Origin: Spisula solida
Taxonomy: Eukaryota > Mollusca > Bivalvia > Venerida > Mactridae
NCBI GenBank assembly: GCA_947247005.1
Contig: OX365955.1
Coordinates: 34,637,822 to 34,701,821, forward strand
Direction: 5' to 3'
DNA: 64,000 nucleotides
In this document: positions 36,039 to 47,782 of the stretch, piece after piece
Layout of the letters: each line of letters starts with the position of its first letter
How positions within the stretch are numbered: position 1 is the first letter of the stretch
Translations under genes and position numbers: made by a program
The notes under the pieces: generated by a model
Told to the model about the DNA's origin: nothing
What the model saw: only the letters and a program-made list of their open reading frames with translations
Database searches by the model: none

Positions 36039-36816
36039 ATAAAAGAATACGACAAGTTATATGACAGGCACTCCATTCTCCGTAATTCACCTTTCTTATA
36101 TAGGTAAACAATGAGAAGGTTGAATAGACTTGTGAAGTAGTAGGGTACGTGCTGGCTGCCTATGGATATAAGGCTATCGTGAACAAAAAAAAAATTATGT
36201 GTCAATCCCCTGTGAGAACACCCATTTCCCTGATCTGTTTTTTAACCTTTCTTCTTTCTTACATCTTTTTATACTTTTAATTTCTTATCCTTATTAACAT
36301 TCTTTGTCAGTTTGTCGCGTGTCAAGACTTAGTCCCCAGCAGGTGTTTGGCTATCAGGAAGATAGATAGATAGATGTAGATGTAAACAAGCTTACCTTCC
36401 TGTAACTCTCGTGTATGCTGACTCCATTTCATAAGTTTCGAATTTTATTAATGCAATTTACCTTGAAATCTGTTCTATCTTTAGATTAAATAATATGAAC
36501 ATATTTTATATTAAAATTTGTTTTAATTATCGATCAAAATACAATCATCTTCAAGCATGTTTTATTTCGTTAAGAATACGACTGGGCGGCTGTGTAATTA
36601 TATTCGTAATACTTCGGATATAACCCTATTCTCACACGTCTGAGGTGGCAAACAAGCCAAGAACAAAATATGCGATGTTTTGTGGATTTATTTAACCATC
36701 GTTTGGTATGTCCTTCGATCTGTTATATTTCTAATAATTTCGTTTCTTTCTCCTGTTGATAGACCTTAAATCAATTGTTAAAAGTTGGAAGTAAAAAAAG
36801 TAAAGAGTATACTCGA
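36039..36816. other. Unassigned interval
   Basis: Includes a short (GATA)n run at 36358-36376 and the 36150-36180 match to 29462-29510. No gene signal. Confidence 0.45.
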
Positions 36817-37040
36817 TTCTCATCGACCCGATCCTTCTCATCGACCCGAGCCCTAATTATTTTGGCAGAATATAAACACGCGGAGCGATGGTTCCTTTCC
36901 AAAACATACACAAGTTTGAAAGTGGACCTTTTCCTGTCATCACAGCAAAAAATGTGCATAAAAGCGCATGTAAACATTTTTGTGGACTGATTTAAAACCA
37001 ACCCTGAAAAATCCTTTTTGGTGAGAAGTAATATCCCCGT

Positions 37041-38005
37041 GGTATTGGAAATGGCGCACTTAACAGTTTACGTCGTTATTTTGTTATAAATATAAAACGT
37101 TCATAATTAAAGTGATTGAGCAATGATAGGGCAATTCAATGGGAACATGTTGACACTAAATACCAATAGTCAATTCCATCAATGCATGTTGTATGACCAT
37201 TACAATGAAAGACACGCTCAGCTTATTATCATGGTGCACCTATCCTGTAGGTCCCTAGTGGTAAAAAAATAAAAGGATTCATGATGTAGTTGTTTCCAAT
37301 TTTATTTTATGGCTATATAGTCCATTTTTATATAATAGTTAGCTTACTTTGTTTACTTCTTAGATAATAAATCAATAATTAGTATCGAGACAGAATTGCA
37401 CTAGTTACTAATTGCCATTATACTTTTTGAGTCACCGAGACAACTTGAAGATGTCTAAACAAGTGTTAAATCATCTATTACTGTCATGTAATAATCATTC
37501 ATGACATCTGCATAGTCTGATCTGTCACCAACTTGACTTGGGAATGCCGAAAATATCAATGACAGTTAATAGTAACAAAATTTTCGAAACAAATTATTTC
37601 AGATTTTGACTAGGTTTTTCAGTTTTTCTTATATAATAAGAAACTTACATCCTTCTGGACACCCTTTCCTGTGTTTGACAGTGTGTAGGACATTTTAATC
37701 TTGTTACATGGTGTTAACATGGATGCCAGTGCTCTTTACAAAAAAAAATTGAAGTTAAAATTTCATTTTACAAATTTGTGGGATTACGATATTTGAGGAA
37801 TAAAGTGACATAAGAAAATAACAACAAATATGGGTACAGCATACCTTTCTAGTTCTAAAAGCACCACATTTTACTTTGAACATTGTTTATTTGCATTATA
37901 GACCAAAACCATACATCCTTCCAAAAATATACTGAAAATGTATGTCATTTTGGGTCTTAAACTCAAGAAAAGACCATTAATCTCAGGTGCGCCATTTCTG
38001 ATACC
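37041..38005. mobile_element. Candidate MITE with 21-bp inverted ends
   Basis: GGTATTGGAAATGGCGCACT at 37041 faces, in inverse, GGTATCAGAAATGGCGCACC (ending 38005), with three mismatches over 21 bp. The interior is AT-rich and non-coding. No flanking duplication was established. Confidence 0.5.
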
Positions 38006-38067
38006 GCGCCACAACCCATACCACCACGATACCTAAGCTTGTAACCATGGGTTTTTGTCCATTCTCG

Positions 38068-38603
38068 ATATCGACATTACTCAATAAAACCCGTTTTTCC
38101 GGAACCGAAATTTCACAGTCAGGGGGTTAGCGAGCAATTAGCGATATAGCGGGAGTGTATCTAATTATTCTTTTTTCAATGTTTAAACATGAAATACATA
38201 TAAACAAATTATTACACATTATCATTAAACATCTTTGTTTTTAAACTTTAGCAAGAATTGTCCTAAAAAATGCTTTATATTTAAAATATTGCATTTTATT
38301 CTACACTGCCGCTTCCGTAGCTCGATACCGATGGCGAGAAAGTATACGCATTTTTCAAGTTAAACATATTATTTTGGCGAAAATATTGTCAGCGAGGTCG
38401 TAAAATTGTGTTGTCATTGTTTACAAGTAAGACTTTTTACAAATTCTTGTCATTTGGCTTAAATAATCGCGATTATTGTACCTGGTTGCTCTATACGCTA
38501 TAGGCATTTTCCCCCCCTCACATACATTCGGAATATCTCGCACATTTTCGCTCAATAAATTCCGTTATCCCGGAAAACGGATTTTAACCTGTAATGTCGA
38601 TAT
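38068..38603. mobile_element. Candidate MITE, about 536 bp, inverted ends
   Basis: ATATCGACATTAC then CCCGTTTTTCCGG (38068-38101) is matched in inverse by CCGGAAAACGG then GTAATGTCGATAT (38570-38603). The interior has an AT-rich centre. No clear target duplication. Confidence 0.55.
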
Positions 38604-38975
38604 GGTATTTTTGTCAACATACTTGTCCACATTAATTAAATTCTGTGAATAGTATCTAGGATGAACTAACTTTATGTTACCAAGTGCTGTGTTTCATAAA
38701 ATAATTCAGTTTTTGGGTTAATCATAGACTGACCAATCAGAGGGATCGGGTCGATGAGAAAGTTTCTGAATGAGGGAACCTCTTGACTGGTACTTGCTTC
38801 ACAGTAAATATTTAAAGATAAAAGCTTTTTTATTGCAAAAATGGTTCATTTTACTGTAGTTCAGTTATTTCTCTGTCAGAAAATGAAATTTAGTTGCAGA
38901 CCAAACAATTTAAAGTGTGCATGCTAGGTTTTTATCTCTTAGGGGATTGACTCCATCAGAAAGCAGTATATATAA

Positions 38976-39250
38976 TTGGAGGAGCTTAATAACTTTTTTT
39001 CTTCTGTATTCACTAAAACGACAAGCGATGAAATACCAGACTACTGTCGCAGAATTGATAACTCGGTATCCGATCTAGTAGTTACGGTCGACAAAGTGCA
39101 AAGTCTACTGAGATCATTGGATCTACTGGGCCGGATGATTTTCACCCAAGATTCTTGAAAGAAACAGCTGACAATATTGCATTACCAATAGCAATTATCT
39201 TTAACAAATCTATCAGTGAAGGGGTAGTTCCAAAAGAATGGAAGCTTGCT
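38976..39250 (+). pseudogene. Non-LTR RT, 5' fragment (jockey/CR1 group)
   Basis: Reads LNNFFSSVFTK...EIPDY, then V..VQSLLRSLD, then after a small deletion/frameshift near 39120 TGPDDFHPRFLKETADNIAL and IIFNKSISEGVVPKEWKLA. This is the segment between the endonuclease linker and the first RT motifs of jockey/CR1-group ORF2 proteins. The frameshift removes the usual 'PSKA' link before GPD. The endonuclease domain is not found upstream, so the element is 5'-truncated. It breaks off at codon LA, where a transposon is inserted. It continues in frame at 41772. Confidence 0.9.
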
Positions 39251-41771
39251 CAGGGCTTCCTCTGGAGAATATTTAGCTTTCGCCACTACATTCGCCAAAT
39301 GAAAAAAGTTGTCGCCACTTTAACGCCACTTGGGCCAAATCTTTTCTCAAGATTTCTAATATATTTGACTTCATGTATATGTATTAAAAACTACAATAAT
39401 GAATAGCTGTTTTGAAACTGGGAAACTATGGTTAAGCACTAAAATATTACATTCCTTTCGTTTCTCTAATCTTCAGTGAAATCTTGATTTCAAATCAAGA
39501 GGCTATACAAATGATGACCAGATCACTTGTACTGGCACATTTACAGTTACTAAGTTCATGAAATAAAGTTCAGTTCATTAAGTAGTCTGATAGATCAATT
39601 AGGCACACTGGCCCATGCTCACTGTAATAATTATTTCTTCCTTTCATCACTTGACTTATCAAACTTTCAAGTTTCTCGTTGAAACAATTTTTACAAGTGT
39701 TAAAATTTCAACAATAAAGCAATCTAACATCATTAACTGCCAATGAGACCCATTGATCAAACAATGTCACGCTTCAATCAGGCCCTGCATTAAGGCTAAA
39801 TTTCAGGAAGTCCTGACTTCCTGACCTTTGATTTGGGAAGTCCCAGTATGATTTTACGGAAGTCCCAAGTTTCGAACATCAACTCTGCGTGTACATTCAG
39901 TAATGTAGTGCCATCCAACAGTATGTAGGATTGTCCAACCATTGTTACTAAGTTCAGATTACATTCATGAAATGTTTTATCTGTACTTAGCGCCCATTTA
40001 ACCCTTTACTTAATATGTGTTACTGTGTATTGTTTTGATATATGATCAATCCAGCTACATGTATAATTGCTCAATGATATGGTCAGTTCAGTGTACTGGT
40101 TCAAGCATATTTACAATCCATTTTAACCCTTTGCTACATCGGCATATACTAGTAGCCTGTTTATAAACATTTTAATTGGTCATCCTTATTATCAGCAAGA
40201 TGTATATACACTATCATGAGGTAAACAATGAAAATTCATTTCTGAACATGATACATATTTTATTGAAAATTGAGGTATGTCTATCAGACTATGGAGTATA
40301 GGGTTAAGGATTAGATGTTCAAAAAATGTTACTTAATTTAAGTACTAATAACACACTTGAATTCTTACAATAATAGAAGCCAAAACTGTATGACTGATTA
40401 AAATAAAACACGAGTTTATCCGAAGATATGTACATATCCGAAATAGTGCAACTTGTATGTCATATAAGTCGTTCTTTTCCCGGTCATTTGCAGTAATTTA
40501 TGCACCTAAACTCATATCTTAATTGCTATTGTTTAAATGCCACAAAATGTGTTAAAACTCGAATAATACCAGCACCATTTAATGCTTCCGAACACCACGT
40601 CATTTACACGATTTTAATGTTCGCGCTCTGCAAATTCAGAAAAAAATTCGCTGCGTCAATCAATAAATTCCTCAAATTTAACACACATGTATCGCATACA
40701 GTTTACGGGATAAATTCGCATGCCGCACGATCAAAGACCGCCGAGGCACTACCCGCACCTTTGAAGGGAAGCGCGTCGGTCACATCAAACGTCCTTAACG
40801 TAGACATTGATGCCGCATGCTCGTTTGATGAAACTGCCGACCGAATGTTGGCAAAAGTATGTTAGAGTTGTGATATTTTGTGTCTGGGATTTATAACGCG
40901 CGGAATATGAATTACAAGGTAAATATTCTTTTTAAACTCGATATTTGCAGAACATACGTTTTGACTCATGTATTTTTTTAATTATGCGTACAACTAAGAA
41001 TTACGCTTACCCAACGTACGACAAATTTATAAAATAAAATCGATAATTCAATCAAATCAATTAAAGCATACGTGTTTACGTAACGGTTTGTAACTACACA
41101 ATTATCTGTCTCTACACGAGATTATTAGCGCGACGCGTTTTACACACCTTTGGTGAATTTGATTACCGCAGCGATCGCATACATTATTATGTACAGTACG
41201 CATGATCAGGCCGTCAATTAAATTAGCTGACAATCGGTGGGCAGAGCGAACGTTTATCGATTGGCCAATGATCTAGCGTGATTAATGAAATCAGTCTGAT
41301 GCGGCTTTCACCGTCTGAAGTTTACACAACAGGACGTCCTGCGTATTGATTATCGGCGTATAACATATTTTATTGACGTACGCTGTACGAACGAGAGTTT
41401 GATTTCCGGCGTACACGGCCGATTTCCTGGCGTAATATACGCCCGTACGCACGCTAACGCAACTGCTGTTCAATCGTAATCACCTTGGTAACCTGGCTTC
41501 ACTGGACAAGACTCCAGGGGTGCAATAAACAGATAAACATGTCAAATTGTTAACACCTCGCTAATTGTTTACAATCTACAAATTGACCGGAAGAGACCGT
41601 TTTATGACAATTTTACGACACAAGCATACACAATTGATCTTTTACGACATTAGGTCAAATTTTGTTAAGAAATTAGCTTTCGCCATGAAATTCGCCAAAT
41701 TGATTTTTTTATCGCCAAATTCTTGATTTTGGTGCAAATGGCTCCATTTGCGACCCACAGCGAAGGCCCTG
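39251..41771. mobile_element. hAT-like element inserted in the RT gene
   Basis: Starts CAGGGCTTCCTCTG and ends ...CAGCGAAGGCCCTG, inverted CAGGGC(T/C)TTC-type termini. CTTGCT (39245-39250 and 41772-41777) flanks it and occurs once in an uninterrupted RT reading, so at least 6 bp are duplicated; one mismatch would allow 8. The interior is a mosaic. About 40395-40520 resembles 45240-45350 of the CAGGGCTTTCA element. 40530-41150 resembles the interior of the Harbinger-like element (7235-7870). TTCGCCA words recur near both ends. No transposase is seen. Confidence 0.8.
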
Positions 41772-43136
41772 CTTGCTAATGTTACAAGTATATTCAAAAG
41801 TGGTGACAAGACTAAGGCCGCAAACTATAGACCTATCTCGATAACCAGCATACTGTGTAGAATGCTAAAAGGTATAGTAAAAACAGTTATAACCTCTCAT
41901 TGTGATGAAAATGATGTATTTTCCGATTCTCAATATGGATTCCGAAAACAACGTAGTTGCATTATGCAATTGGTAAAAGTTTTTGATGACTGGACTAAAA
42001 TCATTGATAAAGACAAACCACTAGATGTACTATTCCTTGATATACGCAAGGCTTTCGATTGTGTACCTTACAGTAGACTGTTATTGAAAATTAAATCCCT
42101 AGGCATAGATGGTAATATATAAAGGTGGATTGAAAATTTCTTGAAAGACAGAAAACAAAGAGTAGTGATAAATGGTAAATGTTCTGAATGGATAGATGTA
42201 ACCAGTGGAGTCCCCCAAGGATCGGTCTTAGGACCATTACTGTTTATACTGTATGTTAACGACCTTCCTGAACAAGTAGACTCATGCTGTATGACTTTTG
42301 CGGATGACACAAAGATCTACAAAGAACTTGAAGATCTAGAAGACTTCAATATTATCCAAAATGACATTGAAAAGTTGTGTAAGTGGACAACCAAGTGGCT
42401 TATGTTCTTTAATATAAGTAAATGCAAAGTGATGCACATCGGTAAGCATAACCCGCTTCATGATTACGAAATGAAAGACAAAGATAACTCACTTCATACT
42501 ATACAACAAGTACATGTAGAAAAAGATCTAGGGATTTTTGTACAAGACAACCTAAAGTTTGATAAACATATTCGTCAAACTGTTAATGGAGCAAATAGAA
42601 TTGTGGAACTCATAAAAAGAACATTCGCATACCTCAACAAGGAAACATTATTGATACAATACAAAACATTAGTGCGCTCTATACTGGATTATGGTTGCTC
42701 CATTTGGTACCCAACATTGAAAAAGGATATACGTGCAATTGAAAATGTTCAGCGCAGATTAACGAAAATTTTACCAGAACTATCACTGCTATCATATGAA
42801 GACCGTCTCCGAGATCTTAATCTCACAACGTTACTATATAGACGAAATAGATACGACATGATTCTTACATACAAAATACTAGCGAAGGAAGGGGGTGTAA
42901 ATCCTGAATCCATGTATGAACAATCAGAACTCTCTACAAGAGGCCACAGTAAGAAATTATTGAAACCCAGAAGTGTTAAAACACTAAGACCAAACTTATT
43001 TTGTGTCAGAACTGTAGATAAGTGGAATGCACTGCCAGAGGATTTAGTATCCGCTTCAAATGTGCTAACGTTTAAAACACGCTTTGATAGACTATACAAC
43101 GATATCAAACAGGACATCAGTGAAATCAATAATTAA
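41772..43136 (+). pseudogene. Non-LTR RT, catalytic and C-terminal part, one stop
   Basis: The frame reads NVTSIFKSGDKTKAANYRPI, SQYGFRKQRSC, motif A LDIRKAFD, then stop TAA at 42120-42122, and continues in the same frame to 43136. After the stop come motif B GVPQGSVLGPLLF, motif C FADD (residues 53-56 counted from Met 42141), the thumb (LGIFVQDNLKFDKHIRQ; IENVQRRLTKILPEL) and the C-terminal LRPNLFCVRTVDKWNALPED. All RT active-site residues remain; apart from the stop the 3' half is intact. This is a jockey/CR1-group RNA-directed DNA polymerase, best classed as a recently inactivated copy. Confidence 0.95.
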
Positions 43137-43275
43137 TACATGTGAGAAAAACAATAAATAACACAGGAAGGAAGAACATGTAAATTTCTATGCTAACGAA
43201 GACTGAAGCAGACGACGAGTCGTAAGGACTCAACACTTCTGCAATCTCCAATAAAGGCTCCAATAAAGGTTGACC
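43137..43275 (+). other. Retrotransposon 3' tail
   Basis: Follows the RT stop and ends with the near repeat CCAATAAAGGCT / CCAATAAAGGTT (about 43248-43271). Short tandem 3' ends rather than poly-A are typical of CR1-type elements, so this is the likely 3' terminus. Confidence 0.6.
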
Positions 43276-43491
43276 TGTTGACAAATAGATGACAGCCACT
43301 GATCTATACCTATTACCTAGACTTCTACTTCTTTACTCGTCAAAATCCGTTTGAGGACATTTAATATGAACTAAGGCTCAGCCTATTTTAGCGGACTATG
43401 TCAGTTGTTCCTACATTATTTGTAACATGCTCATCTAGCACTGGATTTTTTTGATGATGCGTAACTTTACAATAAATTGTTCGGTTACGAA
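43276..43491. other. Unassigned interval
   Basis: Nothing recognisable between the retrotransposon tail and the fold-back repeat. Confidence 0.4.
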
Positions 43492-43690
43492 CCTGGAGCC
43501 CGTTACCTAACCAAGCCGTTTCCAAAAGGCGCTACCGAGCGCTTTCCTACGTCTATGCAACGACACACTACGAGCGAGCAGCAGTGCTCGCTGATAGAAA
43601 ACCGTTTCTTAACACTTTGCTAGGCGAGTGCAAGAAAGCGCTCGATAGCGGTTTGGTACGAAATATTGGGTACGAAGTTACGAAGGACGA
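43492..43690. repeat. Fold-back repeat, about 200 bp
   Basis: GGCGCTACCGAGCGCTTTCC (about 43527) faces GAAAGCGCTCGATAGCGGTT (about 43635-43655). The centre, CGAGCGAGCAGCAGTGCTCG, is also self-complementary. It can form one long imperfect hairpin; MITE-like. Confidence 0.65.
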
Positions 43691-43936
43691 TACAAACCTG
43701 CAGCTATCGATTTTAAGTTCATTGTATAACTACGTTGATCATGTGTATTAAATACGACTTTCCTTGTTTAAAACAAGTACTTTCTTGGTTTAAACAGTTA
43801 ATTTAACTGATATTAAAGTCAGCCTGCCACAGTCTGTGATTTTCACCGCTGAATTTTCAAGATGGCGGTCATAAGTTCATAAGATTGTCCAAGGTGTCAC
43901 GATTGAGTTAAAACCAGGGGAGGTTTTCTAGATATG

Positions 43937-44160
43937 GGCCTACAGTACACGCAAGGTGGGTTTTCCACTCGGCCACCGCGTCAATAATTAATTTGAGGTG
44001 GCATGCCACCGTGGCAGGCCCACCGTGGACAGAAAGTGCCACCCTAAATTGCCACCGTTGCAATTTCCCGATATCTCGTAGATCGACCATCAAGGTGGAA
44101 ACACAGTGGGCCAAAGTGGGTGAACGCGGTGGATTCACGGTGACAATTTGACTGTGGTTT
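43937..44160 (+). mobile_element. Fragment of a CAGTRCACGCAAGG mariner-like family
   Basis: TA then CAGTACACGCAAGGTGGGTT, matching 44607 (TTACAGTGCACGCAAGGTGG). The interior is dense in CCACCG/CGGTGG words. The opposite terminus is missing, so only the left part survives. Confidence 0.6.
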
Positions 44161-44604
44161 ACTTCTGCTAATATATTTTTATATAATTTAATACTTTTTT
44201 CTAACATATTTTGAGAAATACTTACACGTAGGCCTACTCATAATATAGTATTTCCAAGACGCTAAGTAACACAATTACACTCGATATGTCGCTGTGTTTT
44301 CATTTGTCAAGATCAGTTGGGAGAATATTAAAAGTTCGGTTTGGACACGGATGTACATGTACACATATTCTTTGTTTGGGAGAATATTAAAATGCGTAAC
44401 CATGTATAGAAATTATAAACATCTAAGGCCACTTCTTTTATATCTTCTGGTTTACCGACCCGGCGACCCTCAAAATGGGGGAAAATATTGAGGTCAAGTG
44501 AACTAGGTGAACTCATTTTCGAAAAACTAGACTCTATTTTCTGTAAAATACAGTAAATAGACGGATGACGTAAACAGTGACCAAATTGTACATGTAATTT
44601 AATT
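44161..44604. other. Unassigned interval
   Basis: A short direct duplication GGGAGAATATTAAAA occurs at about 44320 and 44378. No other feature. Confidence 0.4.
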
Positions 44605-44752
44605 TAGTTACAGTGCACGCAAGGTGGGTTTTCCAAAGTCCACCCGTCACAGTGGAGACGACTCTGGGTGGCAAAGCAAAATATGCCACCGTGAACCCAC
44701 CCAAATCCACCTAGAATTAAAATTAGAGTGGACAACCCAAGGGCTTTCACTA
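44605..44752 (+). mobile_element. Second fragment of the CACGCAAGG family, hit by hAT-like element
   Basis: Starts TTACAGTGCACGCAAGGTGG and runs through CCACCGTGAACCCACCC to GGACAACCCA, where the CAGGGCTTTCA element begins. CAACCCA recurs just after that element (about 46111), followed by CCGTGACCATTGCCACGGTG of the same family. The hAT-like element therefore landed inside this repeat with a 7-8 bp duplication. Confidence 0.7.
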
Positions 44753-46110
44753 GGTTTCAAAACCCAAGAGTCATGACCCCTAATTTCCAAGAGTCAAAAT
44801 GCTTAATCGGTCGAATTATGTTGTATAAAAACCTTCCCGGTAATTAACATCTTTGTTTTGTCTATTCCATATATCTATCATAATTTTAAATTATGATTAG
44901 TATTGTGTGCGAGTCATATATTTGCATGTACTGTATTATTGATGTTCAACATCTTGTTATTCTTGGAGGACTTCCTCTGGACAATCAAGTTATCTACAGT
45001 ACTATTGGACTTCACAGAATATGACAATGTTAAATCATTCTTACCAGGGTAGTAGGGTACTAAATTAAAAATCCAACAGAAAAAAGTGTTTCTATGGTGG
45101 CATATCAATTATTTTTATAGGCTTGATATGCAATGTATTTTGTATTTAAAAGCATAAATATCATACTAAACAATGAATGACATTATTCTAAACATGTGTA
45201 CTGTGCTTATTTACCAGTGAGTAGCCAATATTCGACCTAAAACAAACCTATCCGAAAATACGTGATTATCCGAAATTGCGCTACTCACAATTATCCATGA
45301 CTTCGTACTTTCGACCATTTGCCGTTATTAATGCATTTAAACTCTTATAGATACGCTAAATACCCGTAGAATGTCTTAAAAGCTCATAATATACCAACGC
45401 TGTCATCAGCATAACTGTTTACATTCGTAAAAACTAGACACGACATATTTGCAGAACACACAAAGTCACGTGACGTGTAAATATGTATTGGCATATTCTC
45501 ATTGATTCAAGCAAGTCAAATATGCATTGTCTTTTACTTTTAATATAATTTTTAGCGTAAACGATGTGCACTGATGAGATTTAAAATTTCATTTAGGCCT
45601 CTGGATTATCGTTTAAGTCGCCGCTTTCACGGATCGACAATTTGTGACTGACTGGTCGTAACAAATTCAACGCACACGTACGTGCGCATGTACATTGTAA
45701 GCATATTATTTTAATAATTTAGAACCAAGTTTTATCCAATTAAATCAATTTGGAGGCGGGGTTTAATTTTTACAGCCTTTTTTTATCAATTATAATATTG
45801 TTTCTACAAGCGCGGTAGGTGTCACTCGATAACTAGCTAATTGGCGGATTACGACGACGGGTGGTCTGTCAGCTCTTTTGATGTTTGAATGACACAAGCG
45901 GACTGTTAATTCAGATTTCCGGGGGTCAGCATATACGCTCGAGGCAGCACTAATGCATTTGCCATATGAAATTCTGATTTTTGAACATTTAGATGACGCA
46001 CAGGCCAATTTGACCGAGGGTCAAAATGTTGCACAATGTAGAATTTCTGAGCGTCAAAATTGGGTCATTTTCGAAATTCCTGCATCAAAACCCGTAGTCC
46101 CGGGTCAAAT
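44752..46110 (+). mobile_element. CAGGGCTTTCA hAT-like element, copy 2
   Basis: Left AGGGCTTTCACTAGG and right GGTCAAATGAAAGCCCTG ends, with CAACCCA on both flanks. Matches 30337-31748 inverted along its length. A plus frame entering from 45953 reads YEILIFEHLDDAQANLTEGQ and continues through VIFEIPASKPVVPGQ to the terminus. The frame is also open in the other two copies. No transposase domain is recognisable. Confidence 0.78.
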
Positions 46111-46169
46111 GAAAGCCCTGCAACCCACCGTGACCATTGCCACGGTGACAACACGGTGGAAACGCGGTG

Positions 46170-46462
46170 GCATTGATGGTAGGATTATGTGGATTATATG
46201 GTTGATTAAGTACAAAGCGGGCTGCATTGCGCTGAACTTGTTCAATCTGTTTGATCTGTCCTTTTTGGTCTTGATGTGGGCTCCAGACTGGTGATGATAA
46301 TTCCAGTTTCAGGCAGACGAGACTCTGGTATGCTCCTTTACTTTGGTTGGGCAGTGTTTAAGATTCCATTTCAGGAAACCCAAGACACTTGATGCCCTCT
46401 TGGTGATGTTGTTTATGTGGTGGTTGAATTTCAGGTTGTTGCTAAGTTCGACTCCCAGGTTT
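46170..46462 (-). pseudogene. Non-LTR RT C-terminal fragment, inverted copy
   Basis: Reverse-strand copy of 29998-30290 with the same LGVELSNNLKFNHHINN motif, the same stop and frameshift, and the same junctions. The forward frame over it (part of 45953-46294) is antisense and not meaningful. Shared defects mean the two copies arose by duplication after inactivation. Confidence 0.8.
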
Positions 46463-46519
46463 GTGTTCTTCTTGTTCTAGTTCTAGGCCTTTCATAAAAT
46501 AACTTTGTTGTTTCTTTTT

Positions 46520-47746
46520 AGCTCACCTGTCACATCTGTCACAGTGAGCTTTTGTGATCACTCTTCGTCCGTCGTCTGTCCGTCCACAATTACTTGTGTA
46601 GACACTAGAGGTCACAGTTTTAGCTTAATCATTATGAAACTTGGTCACAATGATCATCTCAACAAAATCTAGGTCAAGTTCGATATTGGGTCATCCGGGG
46701 TCAAAAACTAGGTCACAAGGTCAAATAATAGAAAAACCTTGTGTAGTCACTACTGGTCACAATTTTGGCCTAATCTTTATGAAACTTGGTTACAATGACC
46801 ATCTCAACAAAATCTAGGTCAAGTTTGATATCGGGTCATCCAGGGTCAAAAACAAGGTCACAAGGTCTAATCATAGAAAAACCTTGTGTAGTCACTAGAG
46901 GTCACAATTTTGACCTAATCTTTATGAAACTTAGTCACAATGATCATGTCAACAAAATCTAGGTCAAGTTCGATATTGGGTCATCCGGAGTCAAAAACTA
47001 GGTCACAAGGTCAAATCATAGAAAAACCTTGTGTAGTCACTATAGGTCACAATTTTAACTTAATCTTTATGAAACTTGGTCACTATGATCATGTCAACAA
47101 AATCTAGGTCAAGTTCAATATGGGGTCATCTGGAGTCAAAAACTAGGTCACAAGGTCAAAGTCATAGAAAAACCTTGTGTAGTCACTAGAGGTCACAATT
47201 TTGGCCTAATCTTTATGAAACTTAGTCACAATTATCTTGTCAAGAAAATCTAGGTCAAGTTCGATATTGGGTCATCCGGGGTCAAAAACTAGGTCACAAG
47301 GTCAAATAATAGAAAAACCTTGTGTAGTTACTAGAGGTCACAATACTGGCCTAATCTTTATGAAACTGGGTCACAATGATCATCTCAACAAAATCTAGGT
47401 CAAGTCTGATATTGGGTTATCCGGGGTCAAAAACTAGGTCACAAGGTCAAATCATAGAAAAACCTTGTGTATTCACTAGAGGTCACATTTTCGGCGTTAT
47501 CCTTATGAAAGTTCGTCACAATAATCATCTTAACTAACTCTAGGTCAAGTCCAATATTGGGTCATCCGGGGTCAAAAACTAGGTCACAAGGTCAAATAAC
47601 TTTAATAAGTCATTGGGTCTAAATGTGATGTAAATTGTAAAGCATAAGACAATATGAAAACCTTGTACATGCAATAGAGGCTACCATTAGGGGTGCAGGA
47701 ACGACTAGGACAGGTGAGCGACCTACGGCCCTTTGGGCCCTCTTGT
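46520..47746 (-). mobile_element. Pearl/HINE-like element F
   Basis: Reverse orientation. AGCTCACCTGTCAC..., with a broken hairpin (ATCTGTCAC in place of AAAGTGAC), then GTCCGTCGTCTGTCCGTCC, about seven core units, the unique segment shared with E and H (ATTGGGTCTAAATGTGATGT, CATGCAATAGAGGCTACC) and GGCCCTTTGGGCCCTCTTGT. Complete. Confidence 0.87.
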
Positions 47747-47782
47747 TTGATGATGTGGTGAACCGCATGATAGCACATTTTT

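Larger units (their letters stand above)
36817..38760. mobile_element. Candidate element with 18-bp perfect inverted ends
   Basis: TTCTCATCGACCCGATCC (36817-36834) is matched perfectly in inverse at 38743-38760. The left motif is repeated directly with one change at 36835-36852. No target duplication is clear. Frames at 36771-37001 on both strands show no known domain. Two other inverted-repeat units lie inside it. Confidence 0.5.

Noticed and set aside
36817..38760. Named transposon superfamily for this unit
   Set aside because: No target-site duplication or transposase to support one.
42749..43129. 126-residue reverse-strand gene
   Set aside because: Antisense shadow of the RT C-terminus.
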